DNA of 64,000 nucleotides from Oscillospiraceae bacterium (GCA_910574935.1 CAJTCU010000002.1:276827-340826), one strand, 5' to 3'; positions 43,483 to 51,540 are shown, counted from the stretch's first letter. The notes: generated from the sequence alone by a model not told the origin. Made by a program: numbers and translations.

Positions 43483-44219
43483 AGCTCTACCTTAGGGCTA
43501 ACACCCTCCCCGGCCAAAATGCTTTGGGCCCGGTCCTGGTCCAGCACATTATATTTCACCATCAGGCCCACCACCTGGCGCTGGCGCTGCTGGGCCAGGT
43601 CCGGGTTTTCGTTAAGGTCGTACACCGAGGGCGCGTTGGGAATACCCGCCAGCAGGGTAGCCTCCCAGTCCGTCATGGCGGCGGGGTCCTTCTCAAAATA
43701 GGTCCGGCTGGCGTCTCCCACCGTGTAGCAGCCGCTGCCAAAATAGATACTGTTTACATACAGCTCCAAAATCTCGTCCTTGGTCAGGTCCGCCTCCAGC
43801 TTCCAGGCCATAAAGACCTCGGCCAGCTTGCGGGTCAGCTCCTTTTCCTGGGTAAAGTACAGGTTTTTGGCCAGCTGCTGGGTAATGGTACTGCCCCCTT
43901 CCGCAAAGGAGAGGGTGCGCAGGTCGTTATAGACAGCGCGGCCAATGGCAATCAGGTCCACCCCGCCGTGGTCATAAAAGCGGTGGTCCTCTGTGGCCAC
44001 CACAGCGTTCAAATAGGTGGCGGGCAGCTGCCCAATGGGGGTAAAGCCCTCTTTGGCCCGCACCTGCTCCACAGCCCGGGCAGTGGGCAGGGCCTCCAGG
44101 GCCTGGGTGTACAGGGCGTAGCCCCGCAGAACCAGGGCCCCGACAGCGCAGAAACATACTGCCAGAAGTACCAAAAGGGTGTTTCGAAAAATTTTCACGC
44201 CGGTCCGTTTCTTTTTCAT
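43467..44219 (-). CDS. monofunctional biosynthetic peptidoglycan transglycosylase (GT51)
   Basis: Polymerises lipid II into glycan strands. The 250-residue protein has one N-terminal membrane helix (residues 10-32) and GT51 motifs VATEDHRFYDHGG (73-85), EGGSTITQQLAKNLY (about 106-120), and the KLAEVFMAWKLE and EILELYVNSIYFG segments. No penicillin-binding domain follows, so it is of MtgA type. The substrate lipid depends on UppS encoded in the same window. Confidence 0.93.
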   Translation of the reverse strand: MKKKRTGVKIFRNTLLVLLAVCFCAVGALVLRGYALYTQALEALPTARAVEQVRAKEGFTPIGQLPATYLNAVVATEDHRFYDHGGVDLIAIGRAVYNDLRTLSFAEGGSTITQQLAKNLYFTQEKELTRKLAEVFMAWKLEADLTKDEILELYVNSIYFGSGCYTVGDASRTYFEKDPAAMTDWEATLLAGIPNAPSVYDLNENPDLAQQRQRQVVGLMVKYNVLDQDRAQSILAGEGVSPKVELCLAS

Positions 44220-44337
44220 GGTTCACGCATCCTTTCCTGTTCGGTACCCCCATTATACCCCCACATTCTTACAAAATCCATAAGACCGGCTTACAAAAGG
44301 CTAGCAGAATCTTACACTTTTGTCACCTATCCAGCAC

Positions 44338-45060
44338 CCAGCCAGCGCAAGCGCTGGACCATTAGTCGCGGAGGCGTTCGCTCCGGCTCACTTGCCGGTG
44401 TAAACCGCCAGCCCAGCCAGCGCGGTTTTTTAGGTGCTTCCGGCGTGACTCCTTCTTTTTTGCTTTAGCCAATACGGGCCCCCTCCCTTTGGCCCCGGCA
44501 GCGTCACACTGCCATTGATGTGTTGCGTGTTGTGTTGTGTTACGGTGTTTTATAAAGTCGTGTACAAAGTGTATATTGTTATAACTATAGGTAAAAGCCG
44601 CAACACACCGCAACACGCAACACAGCAACGTGACGTTGCATCCAATGTCGCGGAGGTCTCGTCTGCCGATGAAATCGGCTGGACTCGGTCGGGTCAGAAC
44701 GGTCGCCACTGGCGACCTTCCCCGGGCAAAGCTACGCCCTCCCTGGGTGGTAACCGTTAGCATAGCCAGCGCGTTTTTCTGGGCGCTTCCGGCGATGTGT
44801 GGCCTCTACCCGCGCTGGCTAAGCTGGCGGTTCGCACTGGCGAGTGAGCCTAAGCGAACGCCTCCGCGACGTTAGTCCAGCGCTTGTGCTGGCGCGGACA
44901 GGGGCCGATGGAGTGGGGCCCGTATTGGCTAAAGAGAGATATAAAGAGAGCCCACCCCGGAAGCGTCCAGAGGAACGCGCTGGCTCGGCTAACGGTTTAC
45001 ACCGACGAGTGAGCCGGAGCGAACGCCCCCGCGGCTAACGGTGCAGCGCTTGCGCTGCCT
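44338..45060. repeat. nested modular repeat element, about 720 bases
   Basis: The ends form long imperfect inverted arms. The left begins CAGCGCAAGCGCTGGACC (about 44344), and the inverse complement of the right end (45058 downward) begins CAGCGCAAGCGCTGCACC; matching continues through GGCGTTCGCTCCGGCTCACT, GGTGTAAACCG, CCAGCGCG and TTTAGCCAATACGGGCCCC, over about 150 bases. A further minus-oriented copy lies at about 44893-44800 and a partial plus copy at about 44751-44806. The centre (44521-44627) holds a T/G-rich versus A/C-rich inverted repeat around an A+T-rich core. No supported gene lies within it. Confidence 0.8.
44657..44705. repeat. dispersed repeat copy shared with 3210-3259
   Basis: GTCTCGTCTGCCGATGAAAT and the following 30 bases resemble 3210-3259 (GTCTCGCCTGCCGATAAAAC), with a handful of substitutions. 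It lies inside the nested element at 44338-45060. Confidence 0.65.
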
Positions 45061-45063
45061 TTT

Positions 45064-45879
45064 TTATGCCAAGTGCTCCTTTAGCCACTGGGCGGAGCGG
45101 CGCAGGCATTCCAGCATGGGGTCCGCGCCATAGTGCTCCGCTGTATAGATGCCCTGGTAACCGTCCGCCTTCAGCAGGTCCAAAATCTCCGGAATGCGGA
45201 TGCTCCCCGCCCCCACTGGGCAGGGGTACAGGTCCACGCCGTCTACCGCGTGCAGAATGTCCTGGCCGAACTGCGCGGCCAGTGCCCGGTCCTTTAAGTG
45301 CACGTGGGCAATGTGCCCCCGCAGGGCCTGGTAGGCGGAAAGCTCGTCCTCGGCCATAAAACGGAAGTTCCCGGTGTCAAAGGTGGCGGTCAGGCTGGGG
45401 CAGGCCTCTATAAACCGCAGCATGCCCCCACTGGTGGAAAAAGGCGCGGCAATACCGTCAAAGTCCTCCATGGTCATGCCCAGGCCCGCCTGGGCGGCCA
45501 GCTCTTCCAGCCGCTTTACGCCGTCAATCATGGCCAGGGTTTGGGCCTCGGGGTCTCCCTGGTCCTCCTGGATGAAGCCCGGGATAACCAGCAGGGTGGG
45601 CACGTCCAGCTCTTTGGCCGCGTCAATCACCGGCCGGGCTTGTTTCTCCACGTCCGGGTCCACCCCGAAGTTGAAAAAGGCAGGCATGGCGGAAATGCCC
45701 AGCCCCGCGGCAGAGAGCTCTCGGCCCGCCTCCCGCACCCGGCCCTGGACATTGGTAAAGGAGGTCTCCAGCAGGGTGAAGCCCATGGCCCGGGTTTCGG
45801 CCAGGGCCTCTGCCATAGAAATCTTCTCCTGGCGGGCGGCGTCTAAAACGTGGTCGTAAAAGGTTGCGGTGACAGACAT
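45064..45879 (-). CDS. sugar phosphate isomerase/epimerase-like TIM-barrel protein
   Basis: A 271-residue member of the xylose-isomerase-like (AP endonuclease 2) TIM-barrel family: MGFTLLETSFTN near the N-terminus, PTLLVIPGFI, MTMEDFDG, LTATFDTGNFRFM, VHLKDR and IYTAEHYG carry the Glu/Asp/His metal ligands in their usual order. The substrate is unknown. The frame reaches 46032, but ATG 45879 follows GAGGT and fits the family start. Its 3' end abuts the nested repeat. Confidence 0.85.
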   Translation of the reverse strand: MSVTATFYDHVLDAARQEKISMAEALAETRAMGFTLLETSFTNVQGRVREAGRELSAAGLGISAMPAFFNFGVDPDVEKQARPVIDAAKELDVPTLLVIPGFIQEDQGDPEAQTLAMIDGVKRLEELAAQAGLGMTMEDFDGIAAPFSTSGGMLRFIEACPSLTATFDTGNFRFMAEDELSAYQALRGHIAHVHLKDRALAAQFGQDILHAVDGVDLYPCPVGAGSIRIPEILDLLKADGYQGIYTAEHYGADPMLECLRRSAQWLKEHLA

Positions 45880-45954
45880 TGTGATGTACCTCATTTCATG
45901 ATAATATGGGGTTTTCCAAAAATATGGCCCAAAGGCCCGCGGGCCCATATTTTT

Positions 45955-45983
45955 AGTATAGCAATTTATAAGGCAAACCGCAA
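45955..45983 (-). promoter_or_regulatory. sigma-A promoter for the isomerase-like gene
   Basis: On the minus strand, TTGCGG (45978-45983) and TATACT (45955-45960) are 17 bases apart. An inverted repeat at 45919-45953 (AAATATGG...CCATATTT form) covers the likely start of transcription, suggesting an operator. Confidence 0.6.
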
Positions 45984-46068
45984 GGGCTATTTTTTTGGGG
46001 TGCGGCTTAAATCGGCCAAACCCACTTGCCAACCGAATCTTTTCCCGCCTGAAAAATATTCGGAAATG

Positions 46069-46081
46069 TAGGGCTTGTTTG
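46069..46081. repeat. solo terminal sequence matching the MITE-like element
   Basis: TAGGGCTTGTTTG, identical to the left end of the element at 56527-56712. No matching opposite end is seen nearby. It lies 11 bases past the end of the broken phage-type gene. Confidence 0.5.
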
Positions 46082-46091
46082 CAAACGGCGT

Positions 46092-46460
46092 TTATTCGTC
46101 CCGTAACGCCTGCAAGCGGCTTTCCTTTTTCTTTTCAAGCGGCACAAAACCGCTTAGCTGCTTTATGACCGAAGCATAATTTTTCGTCATTGCAGTATAG
46201 ATTTTTACTGCGTCGCTCCCCTTCTGATTCTCGACGGTGCAACCCTCGGCGTTGAGCATTTCTTATTGCTCTTCCAGCGAAACATCTACCAACGCGGCGT
46301 TTTTTATCAAGCTTTCCACGGTCTGCAATTTATTTTTATCCAAGTCGCGGAAAACCCGTTTAAGCCGCGCGGCCATTTCAAGCGGGCGATCCCCGCGGGC
46401 GTGCCATACTTCGATTTTCTGCCGATCTTCAAACGTCAGGTATTTATACTTCCCCGCCAT
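46092..46460 (-). pseudogene. broken phage-type gene: HTH start fused to terminase-small-subunit-like end
   Basis: From ATG 46460 (after GAGGGGTGA) the frame gives KYKYLTFEDRQKIEVWHARG, like the small IS30-type HTH proteins of Clostridial phages. It then changes to KLQTVESLIKNAALVDVSLEE, and after an in-frame TAA (46263-46265, codon 66) continues AVKIYTAMTKNYASVIKQLS to a TAA at 46092. The second half resembles the small helical proteins encoded beside phage terminases. A nonsense mutation plus an internal junction explain the structure. Family naming is from memory of sequence style and is tentative. Confidence 0.65.
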
Positions 46461-46510
46461 GCTTTCACCCCTCTTATTGACATTTTCCGCGCTTCATGGT
46501 ATAAAAAATA

Positions 46511-46565
46511 AATGCGGAAGAACTCTCCCGCCCCGCTTTGGGGGCTTCGTGTTCTTTCGCATTTA
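46511..46565. repeat. inverted repeat upstream of the tRNA-Leu promoter
   Basis: AAATGCG..AGAAC pairs with GTTCT..CGCATTT across about 25 bases that themselves contain GCCCC/GGGGGC. It could be a terminator-like or mobile-element remnant. Confidence 0.5.
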
Positions 46566-46606
46566 ATATTACAACCTACGCTGCAAAAAATCTCTAAAAA
46601 AACCTA

Positions 46607-46635
46607 TTGACAATTTCCGCGGGGAGTGCTATAAT
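46607..46635 (+). promoter_or_regulatory. sigma-A promoter for tRNA-Leu
   Basis: A perfect TTGACA (46607-46612) and a perfect TATAAT (46630-46635) are 17 bases apart, 35 bases before the tRNA. Confidence 0.9.
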
Positions 46636-46670
46636 AGTCCTCGTTGAGGCGATAGCCCAGCAAATGGTAC

Positions 46671-46757
46671 GCAGGTATGGCGGAATTGGCAGACGCGTAT
46701 GGTTCAGGTCCATATGAGCGCAAGTTCATGCAGGTTCAAGTCCTGTTACCTGCACCA
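46671..46757 (+). tRNA. tRNA-Leu(CAG)
   Basis: 87 bases with encoded CCA. The acceptor GCAGGTA pairs with TACCTGC, the anticodon stem TATGG/CCATA encloses loop TTCAGGT (anticodon CAG), a long variable arm is typical of class II tRNAs, and the T arm is CAGGTTCAAGTCCTG. It is followed at 46761-46812 by an imperfect hairpin with a T-rich tail, a likely terminator. Confidence 0.95.
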
Positions 46758-46907
46758 AGTTAAGGATGATTGTTTTGACACATTTTGTGTTAAGACAGTC
46801 ATCTTTGTTTTTGTCCAAAACTCCAATTATGTCCCTGGGCTGGTTTTACCAGGGCTGGCAACTATACTTGTGCAGCGCCTTTGCGTGGATGAAAGGAGCA
46901 GTCCCCC

Positions 46908-47810
46908 ATGAAGCTGGACCGGATGATTGGAATTCTGTCTATTTTATTGCAGCAGAAAAAGGTGACCGCCCCGTATCTGGCCCAGGTGTTCGAGGTGTCC
47001 CGCCGCACGATTAACCGGGATATAGAGGCCCTTAGCATGGCGGGTATTCCCCTGGTAACAGAAGTGGGCCCAAAGGGGGGAATCTCCATTATGGAGGGGT
47101 ACAAAATAGACCGGGCCCTGCTAAGCCAAGCCGACATGCAGGCCATTTTGGCCGGGCTGCGGAGCCTAGACAGTGTCAGCGGGACCAACCGCTACGCCCA
47201 GCTGATGGAAAAGCTTTCGGCGGGTTCGGCCCAAATGCTCTCCACGCATATCCTCATTGACCTCTCCTCTTGGTACAAGGCGGACCTGGCCCCAAAAATT
47301 GAGCTGCTTCATCAGGCCATCCAGGCCGGGCGCAAGGTCTCCTTTACTTACTTTGCCCCCAAGGGCCAGTCCCAGCGGCGGGTGGAGCCCTATGACCTGG
47401 TGTTTCAGTGGGCCAGCTGGTACCTGTGGAGCTGGTGCCAGGACCGGGAGGACTTTCGGCTTTTCAAGCTGGCCAGAATGACCGGCCTGGGCCTGGAAGA
47501 GCCTTTTGAAAAGCGGCGGGTTCCGCTGCCGGACCTTTCGGACCAGAGGGTGTTTCCAGAGACCTACCAGGTCAAGGCCCGGATCGCCCCGGAATACCGG
47601 TGGCGGCTGGTGGAGGAATTCGGCCCCGCCAGCTTTGTGGAGGAGCCGGAGGGGACCCTGTTGTTCTCGGCTGGGTTCACCAATCGGATGAACCTGGTGG
47701 AGTGGATCGCCTCCTTTGGCCCCGGCGCAGAGCTTTTAGAACCAGCGGCGCTGCGGGGGGATATGCTGGCCTTTGCGGAGGGAATACGAGAAAAATATCT
47801 GGATTCATGA
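46908..47810 (+). CDS. HTH and WYL domain transcriptional regulator (YafY-like)
   Basis: A 300-residue regulator. The N-terminal HTH_11 reads MKLDRMIGILSILLQQKKVTAPYLAQ (about 1-26) followed by FEVSRRTINRDIEALSMAGIP, and the WYL domain lies at about 135-215 (VEPYDLVFQWASWYLWSWC is the W-Y-L-like core). A C-terminal WCX extension follows. WYL proteins sense nucleotides or other small ligands, and many regulate DNA damage or defence genes; here the neighbours are the two genes downstream. AAAGGAG precedes the ATG. Confidence 0.88.
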   Translation: MKLDRMIGILSILLQQKKVTAPYLAQVFEVSRRTINRDIEALSMAGIPLVTEVGPKGGISIMEGYKIDRALLSQADMQAILAGLRSLDSVSGTNRYAQLMEKLSAGSAQMLSTHILIDLSSWYKADLAPKIELLHQAIQAGRKVSFTYFAPKGQSQRRVEPYDLVFQWASWYLWSWCQDREDFRLFKLARMTGLGLEEPFEKRRVPLPDLSDQRVFPETYQVKARIAPEYRWRLVEEFGPASFVEEPEGTLLFSAGFTNRMNLVEWIASFGPGAELLEPAALRGDMLAFAEGIREKYLDS

Positions 47811-47918
47811 CATACTGCTGTCGTGAATAGGGTGGTAGAATATAGAAAAAGGATTATAAGCCGCAGAACGCGGCAGGGGTCTGGGGGAAACTTGTACCCC
47901 AAAGAGAGGAGAATTACC

Positions 47919-48566
47919 ATGCGCTATACCTGGCTGGACCAATACCTGCTGGCAAAACGGGGCGTCACCAAAGATTTGCAGGAGAGCTGGAACTGGGTCC
48001 GTTACCATGTGGGCGGCAAAATGTTCGCCGCTGTCTGTCTGGATGAAAACGACGTGCCCTACTACATCAACCTGAAGCTGGAGCCTATGGAGGGGGAGTT
48101 CTACCGAAAGGAATATGAGGACGTGGTGCCCGGATACTATTCGAATAAGCAGCACTGGAATTCCATTAAGCCAGACGGCGCGGTGCCGGACCAGCTGCTG
48201 AAGGATATGCTGGACAAATCCTATGCCCTGGTGCTGGGGGGCTTTTCCAAAAAGCGCCAGCGGGAAATTTTGGGCCTTAGCTGCTGCGGAACAGATTGCG
48301 GCCAGTGCAGCGCTTTTGGCAGCATGTGTCCGGGCTGCACGGCAGTGGATGGAAAGGTCTTTCATGCCCCTGCCGGAAAGCCCTGCCCCATTTACGCCTG
48401 CTCGGTGCAGAAGAAAAAGCTGGCCACCTGCGCCGCCTGTCCCGAGGCCCCCTGCGCCATTTGGCGGGCCGCCCGGGACCCCAGCTTTTCGGACGAGGCC
48501 TTTGAGGCAAACATAGCCCAGCGGATGGGGAATTTGAGAGGGGTGGCAAAGCGGCATGGCCTTTGA
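47919..48566 (+). CDS. MmcQ/YjbR-like domain fused to Cys-rich DUF3795-like domain
   Basis: A 215-residue protein. Residues 1-110 resemble the MmcQ/YjbR double-wing fold (TWLDQYLLAKRGVTKDLQE..YHVGGKMFAAVCLDENDVPYINLKLEP-type). Residues about 122-190 are Cys-rich (CCGTDCGQCSAFGSMCPGC...CPIYACSVQKKKLATCAACPEAPC), matching the DUF3795 pattern, probably metal-binding. The start is ATG 47919 after GAGAGGAG. It overlaps the following gene by 11 bases. Function is not known. Confidence 0.75.
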   Translation: MRYTWLDQYLLAKRGVTKDLQESWNWVRYHVGGKMFAAVCLDENDVPYYINLKLEPMEGEFYRKEYEDVVPGYYSNKQHWNSIKPDGAVPDQLLKDMLDKSYALVLGGFSKKRQREILGLSCCGTDCGQCSAFGSMCPGCTAVDGKVFHAPAGKPCPIYACSVQKKKLATCAACPEAPCAIWRAARDPSFSDEAFEANIAQRMGNLRGVAKRHGL

Positions 48567-49188
48567 CTATAAAAAAGAGTATAAGGAGCTCTACCAGCCC
48601 AAGAGCCAGCCGGGGCTGGTGACCGTACCGCCCATGCGCTTTGTGGCGGTGCGGGGCCAGGGCGACCCAAACCGGGAGGACGGCCCGTACAAAGAGGCCA
48701 TGGGTCTGCTGTACGGCGTGGTGTTTACCATTAAGATGAGCAAGCTGGGCAGCCACCGAATAGAGGGGTACTTCGACTATGTGGCCCCGCCCCTGGAGGG
48801 CCTTTGGTGGCAAGAGGGCCGGGCAGGGATCGACTATGCCCGCAAGGAGGACTTTCAGTGGATTTCCATGATCCGCCTGCCGGACTTTGTGACCCGGGCG
48901 GAGTTCGATTGGGCTGTGGAGGAGGCCCAGGCGAAGAAGGGCGGGGACTTTTCTCGGGCGGAATTCTTTGCCTATGACGAGGGCCTTTGCGTGCAGTGTA
49001 TGCACCTGGGGCCCTATGACAACGAACCCGCCACACTGGAAAAAATGGGGGCCTTTGTCCAGGGCCAGGGGTACGCGCTGGACCAGGGGGGCGGGCGGTA
49101 TCACCATGAGATCTACCTGAGCGACCCGCGAAAATGCAGGCCGGAGCGGCTAAGGACAGTGATCCGGCAGCCGGTGCGGCTGGGGTGA
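48556..49188 (+). CDS. GyrI-like small-molecule-binding domain protein
   Basis: A 210-residue protein of the GyrI-like/SHS2 ligand-binding fold: VPPMRFVAVRGQGDPN (24-39), YGVVFTIKM, WWQEGRAGIDYARKEDFQW, and the C-terminal MHLGPYDNEPATLEKM and HHEIYLSDPRKCRPERLRTVIR are standard family stretches. It has no DNA-binding domain. Start codons of such genes often overlap the upstream gene, as here. It may bind a drug-like ligand; the MATE pump gene lies 140 bases downstream. Confidence 0.85.
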   Translation: MAFDYKKEYKELYQPKSQPGLVTVPPMRFVAVRGQGDPNREDGPYKEAMGLLYGVVFTIKMSKLGSHRIEGYFDYVAPPLEGLWWQEGRAGIDYARKEDFQWISMIRLPDFVTRAEFDWAVEEAQAKKGGDFSRAEFFAYDEGLCVQCMHLGPYDNEPATLEKMGAFVQGQGYALDQGGGRYHHEIYLSDPRKCRPERLRTVIRQPVRLG

Positions 49189-49263
49189 GGAGAAAACCTT
49201 TACGGTTTGCCCCTGGGGCCAGGTTCTTTCTTGGGGATTTTGTTCCCCCTAAAAAAAATCATC

Positions 49264-49292
49264 TTGTAAATCTCTCGCCTTCATGATACTAT
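49264..49292 (+). promoter_or_regulatory. sigma-A promoter for the MATE gene
   Basis: TTGTAA (49264-49269) and TACTAT (49287-49292) are 17 bases apart. Confidence 0.65.
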
Positions 49293-49328
49293 GTAGGAAC
49301 ATGTGAAATAAGGGAAGGTATTGGTATC

Positions 49329-50717
49329 ATGAAAAAACCTGCAAGCCCCTTTTACGGGCAGATTGTCAAGTTGGTTACGCCCATTGTGCTGCAAAACCTA
49401 CTTAGCGCGGCGGTAAGCTCTTCGGACGTAATCATGTTGAATTTTGTAGGCCAGTCCGCCATTTCCGCGGTCAGCCTGGCCGGGCAGTACGCCCACATCC
49501 TTTTTATGGTGTTCTATGGCCTGGGCACTGGGGCCACCATGCTCTGCGCTCAGTATTTTGGCAAAAAGGATTTTCGTGCCATTGAGGTGGTCCAGGGCAT
49601 CGCCCTGCGCTTTTCCCTAATTGTGGCCCTGGCCTTTGCGGTTCTGGCCTTAACGGTGCCAGGGTATATGATGCTGATTTTTACCGACGACCAGGATTTG
49701 ATTCAGCTGGGCGCAAAATATATCCGCATTCTTAGCGTTTGCTACCTGTGCTGGGGCGTTACCGAGGTGTACATCTCTATCCTGCGCAGCGTGGGCCGGG
49801 TGGCTGTGGGCACAGTGTTGAACAGCGTGGCCGTGGGGCTGAACCTGGTGCTGAACGCGGTGTTTATCTTCGGCTGGCTGGGCGCGCCAAAAATGGGCGT
49901 GGAGGGGGTGGCCCTGGCTACCTCTCTCTCCCGCCTGGTGGAGCTGGGCCTGTGCTTTGTGGTTTCAGCCCGCTCTAAGCAGGTAAAGCTGCGGCTGGGC
50001 GCTATCTTTGTGAACAACAAAACCCTGTTCCGGGACTTTATCAGGCTCTCTTTGCCCGCCATGGCCAATGATGTGGTGTGGGGCCTGGCCTTTTCGGTGT
50101 ATTCCGTGATCATTGGCCACCTGGGCAACGACGCGGTGGCAGCCAACTCGCTGGCCACAGTAGTGCGCAATTTCGGCACCATCCTCTGTTTTGGCCTGGC
50201 CAGCGCCGGGGGCATTCTGCTGGGGCAGAAGATTGGCGAAGGCAAGCTGGAAGAGGCCCGGGCCGACGGCAGGCGGCTGCTGTGGCTGACTGTGGCGGCG
50301 GGGGCTGTGGGGGGCCTGATTATCCTGGCGGCCCGTCCTTTTGTGCTGATGTATGCGGGCAGCGGGGACTTTACCCAGACCGCCCTGGGCTACCTGGGGG
50401 TGATGCTGCTGATCAACAGCTACTACGTCATGGGCGCGGCGGTGAACACAACCCTAATCGCCGGGGCGTTCCGGGCGGGGGGCGACAGCCGCTTTGGGCT
50501 GATCTGCGATGTTATTGATATGTGGGTCTATGCGGTGCCGCTAGGGTTTTTGGCGGCGTTTGTGTTCAAACTGCCGGTGCTGTGGGTGTATTTTCTGCTG
50601 TGTACAGACGAGTTTGTAAAGTGGCCGTGGGTGATTAAGCACTACCGCAGCGGGAAGTGGCTGAAGAATATCACCCGAGAGAATTTGTTTGAAGATAAAG
50701 GAAACGCGGCGGAGTAA
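49329..50717 (+). CDS. MATE-family multidrug efflux transporter
   Basis: A 462-residue protein with about 12 hydrophobic helices and family features in the first bundle (IVLQNLLSAAVSSSDVIMLNFVGQSAISAVSL) and the second (LPAMANDVVWGLAFSVYSVIIGHLG). It is a cation-coupled exporter of drugs or metabolites; the substrate is unknown. AAGGGAAGG lies before the ATG. Upstream WYL and GyrI-like genes could sense its substrates (inference). Confidence 0.93.
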   Translation: MKKPASPFYGQIVKLVTPIVLQNLLSAAVSSSDVIMLNFVGQSAISAVSLAGQYAHILFMVFYGLGTGATMLCAQYFGKKDFRAIEVVQGIALRFSLIVALAFAVLALTVPGYMMLIFTDDQDLIQLGAKYIRILSVCYLCWGVTEVYISILRSVGRVAVGTVLNSVAVGLNLVLNAVFIFGWLGAPKMGVEGVALATSLSRLVELGLCFVVSARSKQVKLRLGAIFVNNKTLFRDFIRLSLPAMANDVVWGLAFSVYSVIIGHLGNDAVAANSLATVVRNFGTILCFGLASAGGILLGQKIGEGKLEEARADGRRLLWLTVAAGAVGGLIILAARPFVLMYAGSGDFTQTALGYLGVMLLINSYYVMGAAVNTTLIAGAFRAGGDSRFGLICDVIDMWVYAVPLGFLAAFVFKLPVLWVYFLLCTDEFVKWPWVIKHYRSGKWLKNITRENLFEDKGNAAE

Positions 50718-50826
50718 GAAACCAGGCGAAAACAGAAGTACGCGAAGCGAGAAGGGGGGCCCGGGGGGAATTATTTCCCCCGGCAGAGTGTGGGACAGAG
50801 TCCCACGGTCTTGATCTTGACCTTAA

Positions 50827-50887
50827 GCGGCGCGAAGAGAAAAAGAGTGGGTCCCCAAACCCGACCCCCGGCCCACCCATGAAAAAA
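50827..50887 (+). repeat. left arm of a 61-base inverted repeat
   Basis: The 61 bases from GCGGCGCGAAGAGAAAAAGA to CCCATGAAAAAA recur as the inverse complement at 51377-51437 with one mismatch. The arms enclose the 49-base array. Confidence 0.95.
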
Positions 50888-50941
50888 CGGAACCGCCAGG
50901 CAAGCGCCGCTCCCCAGAAGGCAGCGCTTTCCGGCAAAGCC

Positions 50942-51216
50942 GGAACAGCGGACCGCCAGCAGATCGGCTTCCCAGAGACAGACACCCTCCGGAACAGCGG
51001 ACCGCCAGCAGATCGGCTTCCCAGAGACAGACACCCTCCGGAACAGCGGACCGCCACCAGAGCAGCTCCCCAGAGGCAGACACCCACCGAAACAGCGGAC
51101 CGCCAGCAGATCGGCTTCCCAGAGACAGACACCCTCCGGAACAGCGGACCGCCACCAGAGCAGCTCCCCAGAGGCAGACACCCACCGAAACAGCGGACCG
51201 CCAGCAGAAAGCCTCC
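50942..51216. repeat. tandem array of six 49-base units
   Basis: Units start at 50942, 50991, 51040, 51089, 51138 and 51187 (last incomplete), each opening G(G/A)AACAGCGGACCGCCA. Two versions occur in the order A, A, B, A, B, A-like: A carries AGCAGATCGGCTTCCCAGAG, and B carries ACCAGAGCAGCTCCCCAGAG. As 49 is not a multiple of 3, each unit is read in a different frame, and all minus-strand frames stay largely open through it. There are no spacers, so it is not CRISPR. Confidence 0.95.
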
Positions 51217-51320
51217 CCGGGCGGGCCCTTATCCCAACGGCAGGACCGCACGGCGGGCTTTGGGGATAAGGGCGCTTCTCTTGGGGGCTGGGGGCTGGGG
51301 GGCCGCTGTTGTAAAAATCT

Positions 51321-51353
51321 CGCTTCGCTGATTTTTACAAGGCGCTGCTTTTT
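51321..51353. terminator. hairpin inside the inverted-repeat element
   Basis: TTGTAAAAATC and GATTTTTACAA form a perfect 11-base stem around TCGCTTCGCT. It lies between the 49-base array and the right arm. It resembles a terminator but lacks a clean T run. Confidence 0.55.
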
Positions 51354-51376
51354 TGGCGGCGCTCACTGGGGGGCCC

Positions 51377-51437
51377 TTTTTTCATGGGTGGGCCGGGGGT
51401 CGGGTTTGGGGACCCACTCTTTCTCTCTTCGCGCCGC
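51377..51437 (-). repeat. right arm of the 61-base inverted repeat
   Basis: The inverse complement of 50827-50887 with one substitution (GAAAG versus AAAAG). Confidence 0.95.
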
Positions 51438-51540
51438 CAAGGGCAAGGTCGCCTCCGGCGGCCAGGGCTTCTCGCCCTGGACCTCGCCAGGGAACCTATT
51501 CCCTGGACCCTTTCTCACTGGCGATCCTTTTCAACTATAA

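Noticed and set aside
44362..44763. 133-residue minus-strand frame in the nested repeat
   Set aside because: It is made entirely of repeat modules, has no convincing ribosome site and contains low-complexity segments such as CCVLRCV and NTTQHAT.
50942..51216. CRISPR array
   Set aside because: Units are contiguous at exactly 49 bases with no variable spacers, and no cas genes are present.
50671..51331. Several long overlapping frames across the 49-base array on both strands
   Set aside because: They arise because the tandem units happen to lack stops in many frames; there is no ribosome site, no consistent frame and no family resemblance.
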